DNA of 25,931 nucleotides from 2-01-FULL-41-21 sp038065335 (GTDB lineage: Bacteria; Patescibacteriota; Minisyncoccia; 2-02-FULL-40-12; GWA2-44-9). Both the position numbers and the translations under genes were made by a program. Each line of letters starts with the position of its first letter. Position 1 is the first letter of the stretch. Below, piece by piece: positions 23,210 through 25,931 of this stretch. The notes beneath the pieces were generated by a model. That model was not told where the DNA came from, searched no databases, and worked only from the letters and a program-made list of their open reading frames with translations. The DNA is taken from NCBI GenBank assembly GCA_038065335.1, contig JBBTRD010000010.1:1-25931 (forward strand), read 5' to 3'.

Positions 23210-24227
23210 CTGTAAATATTTTAGCCATTTTGTCGGCAGCATCACTCCAGTCAAAATTATCCCTTATAAAATCATATCCTCTTTGGCTTATTTCTTCGCG
23301 AAGTTTTTCGTTGCTAATAGCCAATCTTAATTTTGCCTCAAGATCAGCTACGTCATTATGCTTCGCCACAAAAGCGGTTTTTCCGTCTATGGCATATTCA
23401 CTTGATCCGCCCGTATCAAACGTCACGGCTGCGCATTTGCAGGCCATGGCTTCCATGGCCGGCATTCCCAATGCTTCATATTCGGACGTGCATACATAAA
23501 TATGACAAGATGAATAAATTTTAGCTAGATCATTCTGTTTTGGATTAAAATGATACTCATTACAAATTGGATCATTAAATTTCTTATTTCTCACTCCAAA
23601 CATAACCAGCTGGATATCAGGTAAATCGGCCTTAATCTTCCTAAACACATCAAGACCTATTTTTGTTCCCTTCCATGCGTAGGTATGATTAAGCATCATA
23701 ATTCTTATTGGGGCTGGTTTACGGTATTCGGGCAAAAATCTAAACAGTCCCAAATCTACCGGAATAACTATCACGTGGCTGTCCGATTGGAACTTGTCTT
23801 TTATTATTTTCTGAAGCCAAGAAGATGGCACTATTTTGGTCAATGGCAACCGATATGTTGGATCTACTAACTCTGGAGCACCATGGTAAAGACTCTCGTA
23901 ATGCAGGCTTAGGTAAAACTTTTTGCCCTTTTGGGCGCCATACGAGGCAACTGATCCGGCACTTTGCCAAGCCGTGGCAACCACAACATCGGCATTCGGT
24001 ATGTTGCTTTCACTATAATCCTTTACCCACAAAACATTAGGCACGAATTTTGGAATCCATCCGGGTTTAACACGAATGATATTTTTTATTAATCTCCGCA
24101 CTTTTCCGTTCGTCAAAGCAACCACCGTAACCTGATGCCCCATCCCTGCCAACAAATTCGCGTAAGTCAAAATTATTCTATTGCCGCCATTAATTTTTAG
24201 ATGAGTTGCTAAAAATGTTATTTTCAT
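23199..24227 (-). CDS. GT4 glycosyltransferase
   Basis: The 342-residue GT-B enzyme begins MKITFLATHLKINGGNRIIL, with the glycine-rich acceptor-domain loop, followed by YANLLAGMGHQVTVV. The donor domain contains SEYEALGMPAMEAMACKCAAV with the E-x7-E motif, then TGGSSEYAIDGKTAF. Unlike the GT4 at 14689-15946 it is intact. It is coupled to the upstream membrane protein by a 4-nt overlap (TGA/ATG) and to the GT2 downstream by a short overlap. Confidence 0.88.
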   Translation of the reverse strand: MKITFLATHLKINGGNRIILTYANLLAGMGHQVTVVALTNGKVRRLIKNIIRVKPGWIPKFVPNVLWVKDYSESNIPNADVVVATAWQSAGSVASYGAQKGKKFYLSLHYESLYHGAPELVDPTYRLPLTKIVPSSWLQKIIKDKFQSDSHVIVIPVDLGLFRFLPEYRKPAPIRIMMLNHTYAWKGTKIGLDVFRKIKADLPDIQLVMFGVRNKKFNDPICNEYHFNPKQNDLAKIYSSCHIYVCTSEYEALGMPAMEAMACKCAAVTFDTGGSSEYAIDGKTAFVAKHNDVADLEAKLRLAISNEKLREEISQRGYDFIRDNFDWSDAADKMAKIFTDGK

Positions 24228-25931
24228 GGCATGTTGATTTTATATATCTCAAATCGGCCATCGTTATATACCGGCACCATGGACACAAGTTTCGACAGAG
24301 AGGTATCTAGGACAATATCTCTTATAAAATATGAAACATGGTACTTTTTGAGATATTCCTGGATATGTGGACGAATAAATGTTGTTTCAAGCTGATATGC
24401 GGCCATAATATCACGGTCTTTTTGAGAAACCAAGCTTTGGGCAAGTTGTTTTTGACAAAAATTATTATTCAATTTAACGATAGCGCATAGTTTATGGCGC
24501 AAATTAAGATCATCCATTTTATAATCAAAATAAGATCCCGCATAATAGACATACTCCTGTTTTAAGATTTCGAGACTAAGGTCCTGAAAATAGCGACTCG
24601 TCAAATATCGTTCTCGAACTTCCGAGTTGGGCACGAGATAAAGATGCGCATTGAGAAGCCCGGGATACAAAACATAGTGTTTGGAAAGATATGGAACGTA
24701 TCTACTAATACTATCGCTAGCCCAAATGACCTTGGGCTCTGATTCGTGAGCATCAAGCCACGCCAGAGGGGCTCGATAATCCTGAACGGCTACCATTTCG
24801 GAATAGGGTAAAGAAAAAGGAGGCACTATGGAGCGCCTTATCTCGGCAAATATTGTCATGGAACCAATCAAGATTAAGAAAGAGGTCAGAGTGGTAATAT
24901 AAATCTTTCCCCGCCATAATTTTAAGATTACAAAATAATAAATTTCCAAACCAAACATCAAAGCGAACCAGGTAATTACGAATCTGTTCACGTGAGTAGC
25001 GATCAAAAAATCTTTTCCGGTGATGACGTTGCTGACCAATGCCAGAAAAATAGCCGCGCTCACAATCAAAAAATACCAAGCGGTGACGGTTTTATCCTTT
25101 AACTGTTTTACAAAAAATATAGTCCAGATCAATCCGGCCACGATTAACCAGCGGCCGTAATAATACGCTTCTATCGGCGGCAAATGAGTGGCCACAAAAC
25201 CGACTCGTTGCATATTCTCCCAATATCCGGTCAATAAACTTGCTTTAAACGTACTCAAAATGACGGGAGCGGCCAACGCTAACGCTAGAGAAGATATTTT
25301 CAAAAGATTAAAAAATCTACTCCATTGCCTAGCCATTAGTAGATACAGTTCCACAAAAACAATCGTGATAACAACAACTTGCCAAAGATAAGAATATAAA
25401 TAAAAGGCGCCGACAATCGCCGTTCCCAAAAAGACTCCGGACCGTTTTTTATTGGGTCGGAGAAGCCAATTGAACATGGCCCAATTAAAAAAGATAAAAA
25501 CCGGCATAATTGTCTCCATGACAACCGGCCTGACCAGACCGCCGTATGAAACGATATATACCAAAGAAGCGATAATAATAGCTCCCGATTGATCAACAAA
25601 ATTTCTTAAAAATTTATACGCGAATAAAGCAAAAAAAATACTAGCGATAATAAAACCCAATAACAATCCTCCATTAAAAGAAACCCCGAGTTTCATGGGA
25701 AGCGCGACGATGGTTTCGGCAATCGAAAATACCGGTTGCGGGTCAAATCGATGCTTTAAATAATAATGATTGCCGGAAAAAGGAAAATCGCTGATTGTTT
25801 TATTAATCCGATCAAGATAAAAGGTGGTATCGGTGACATAATTAGGTATTACCCCATGCCAATTAACACCCAGCGAGTGTCGAATCCAAAGAATCGGCAG
25901 AATGCTGGCAAAACCGATGACGCATAACCAG
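24224..25931 (-). CDS. Polytopic membrane protein, GT-C-like (partial, open at window edge)
   Basis: The frame stays open from the TGA at 24224 to the end of the window, so the start lies outside; 568 residues are visible. An internal Met at 25696 is not the real start, since upstream codons read GNHYYLKHRFDPQPVF and SIAETIVALP and continue to WLCVIGFASILP at the edge. The visible part has about ten membrane helices and then a ~200-residue soluble C-terminal domain (SEPKVIWASDSISRYVPYL, LEILKQEYVYYAGSYF). The arrangement resembles GT-C glycosyltransferases or glycan polymerase-like proteins with an extracytoplasmic tail; the catalytic loop would lie outside the window. It is the first visible gene of the second minus-strand operon. 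Confidence 0.72.
   Translation of the reverse strand, partial: WLCVIGFASILPILWIRHSLGVNWHGVIPNYVTDTTFYLDRINKTISDFPFSGNHYYLKHRFDPQPVFSIAETIVALPMKLGVSFNGGLLLGFIIASIFFALFAYKFLRNFVDQSGAIIIASLVYIVSYGGLVRPVVMETIMPVFIFFNWAMFNWLLRPNKKRSGVFLGTAIVGAFYLYSYLWQVVVITIVFVELYLLMARQWSRFFNLLKISSLALALAAPVILSTFKASLLTGYWENMQRVGFVATHLPPIEAYYYGRWLIVAGLIWTIFFVKQLKDKTVTAWYFLIVSAAIFLALVSNVITGKDFLIATHVNRFVITWFALMFGLEIYYFVILKLWRGKIYITTLTSFLILIGSMTIFAEIRRSIVPPFSLPYSEMVAVQDYRAPLAWLDAHESEPKVIWASDSISRYVPYLSKHYVLYPGLLNAHLYLVPNSEVRERYLTSRYFQDLSLEILKQEYVYYAGSYFDYKMDDLNLRHKLCAIVKLNNNFCQKQLAQSLVSQKDRDIMAAYQLETTFIRPHIQEYLKKYHVSYFIRDIVLDTSLSKLVSMVPVYNDGRFEIYKINMP

Overview
The window looks like part of a chromosome from a Candidate Phyla Radiation (Patescibacteria, Parcubacteria-like) bacterium. 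Pointers are the small PaaX/Cas2-fold regulator, a Cas4-like PD-(D/E)XK nuclease, a short HPF, a secreted metallopeptidase with lineage-typical C-terminal repeats, tight gene packing, few Shine-Dalgarno sites, and a large surface-polysaccharide locus. TGA ends several genes (for example the one ending at 11594), so the code is standard code 11 and not the UGA-Gly code 25. The taxonomic call is inference.

Region A (1-4440, all minus strand). A PaaX/Cas2-like regulator is flanked by copies of one palindromic core; the downstream copy is embedded in a perfect 48-bp palindrome. Upstream come a Cas4-like nuclease, a RelE/ParE-Phd toxin-antitoxin pair with a palindromic operator, an M3 metallopeptidase, and a methyltransferase that has lost its SAM-binding half. 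Between that fragment and secA lies a 68-bp second copy of the nuclease 5' end, with its own ATG 3 nt after the secA stop. Its seven differences from the intact gene are all synonymous. The two copies are direct repeats 2,936 bp apart, and the AT-rich segment between them (methyltransferase fragment, M3 peptidase, toxin-antitoxin) looks like an insertion that split a secA-linked nuclease gene and regenerated its 5' end. This is the most interesting signal in the window.

Region B (4388-10151). secA is divergent from a stand-alone response-regulator receiver gene. Next come hpf, a tiny lysine-rich ORF with its own terminator, and a secreted HExxH metallopeptidase. The spacers hold elaborate nested hairpins, two of which can fold as three-way junctions.

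Region C (10268-25931, continuing beyond the window). This is a surface glycan locus. It holds a polyprenyl-phosphate sugar transferase (+), then a minus-strand operon running 19096 to 11594: methyltransferase, C-methyltransferase, sugar aminotransferase, frameshifted GT4, Wzx-type flippase, GT-C membrane protein and dolichyl-phosphate-mannose-synthase-like GT2. Many of these genes overlap by 4 nt (ATGA). A plus-strand pair follows (ABC exporter and GDP-mannose-hydrolase-like Nudix protein), then a second minus-strand operon (GT-C membrane protein open at the window edge, GT4, GT2, GT2). Together these genes would prime a glycan on an undecaprenyl carrier, make and decorate amino/C-methyl sugars, add residues, and export the product.
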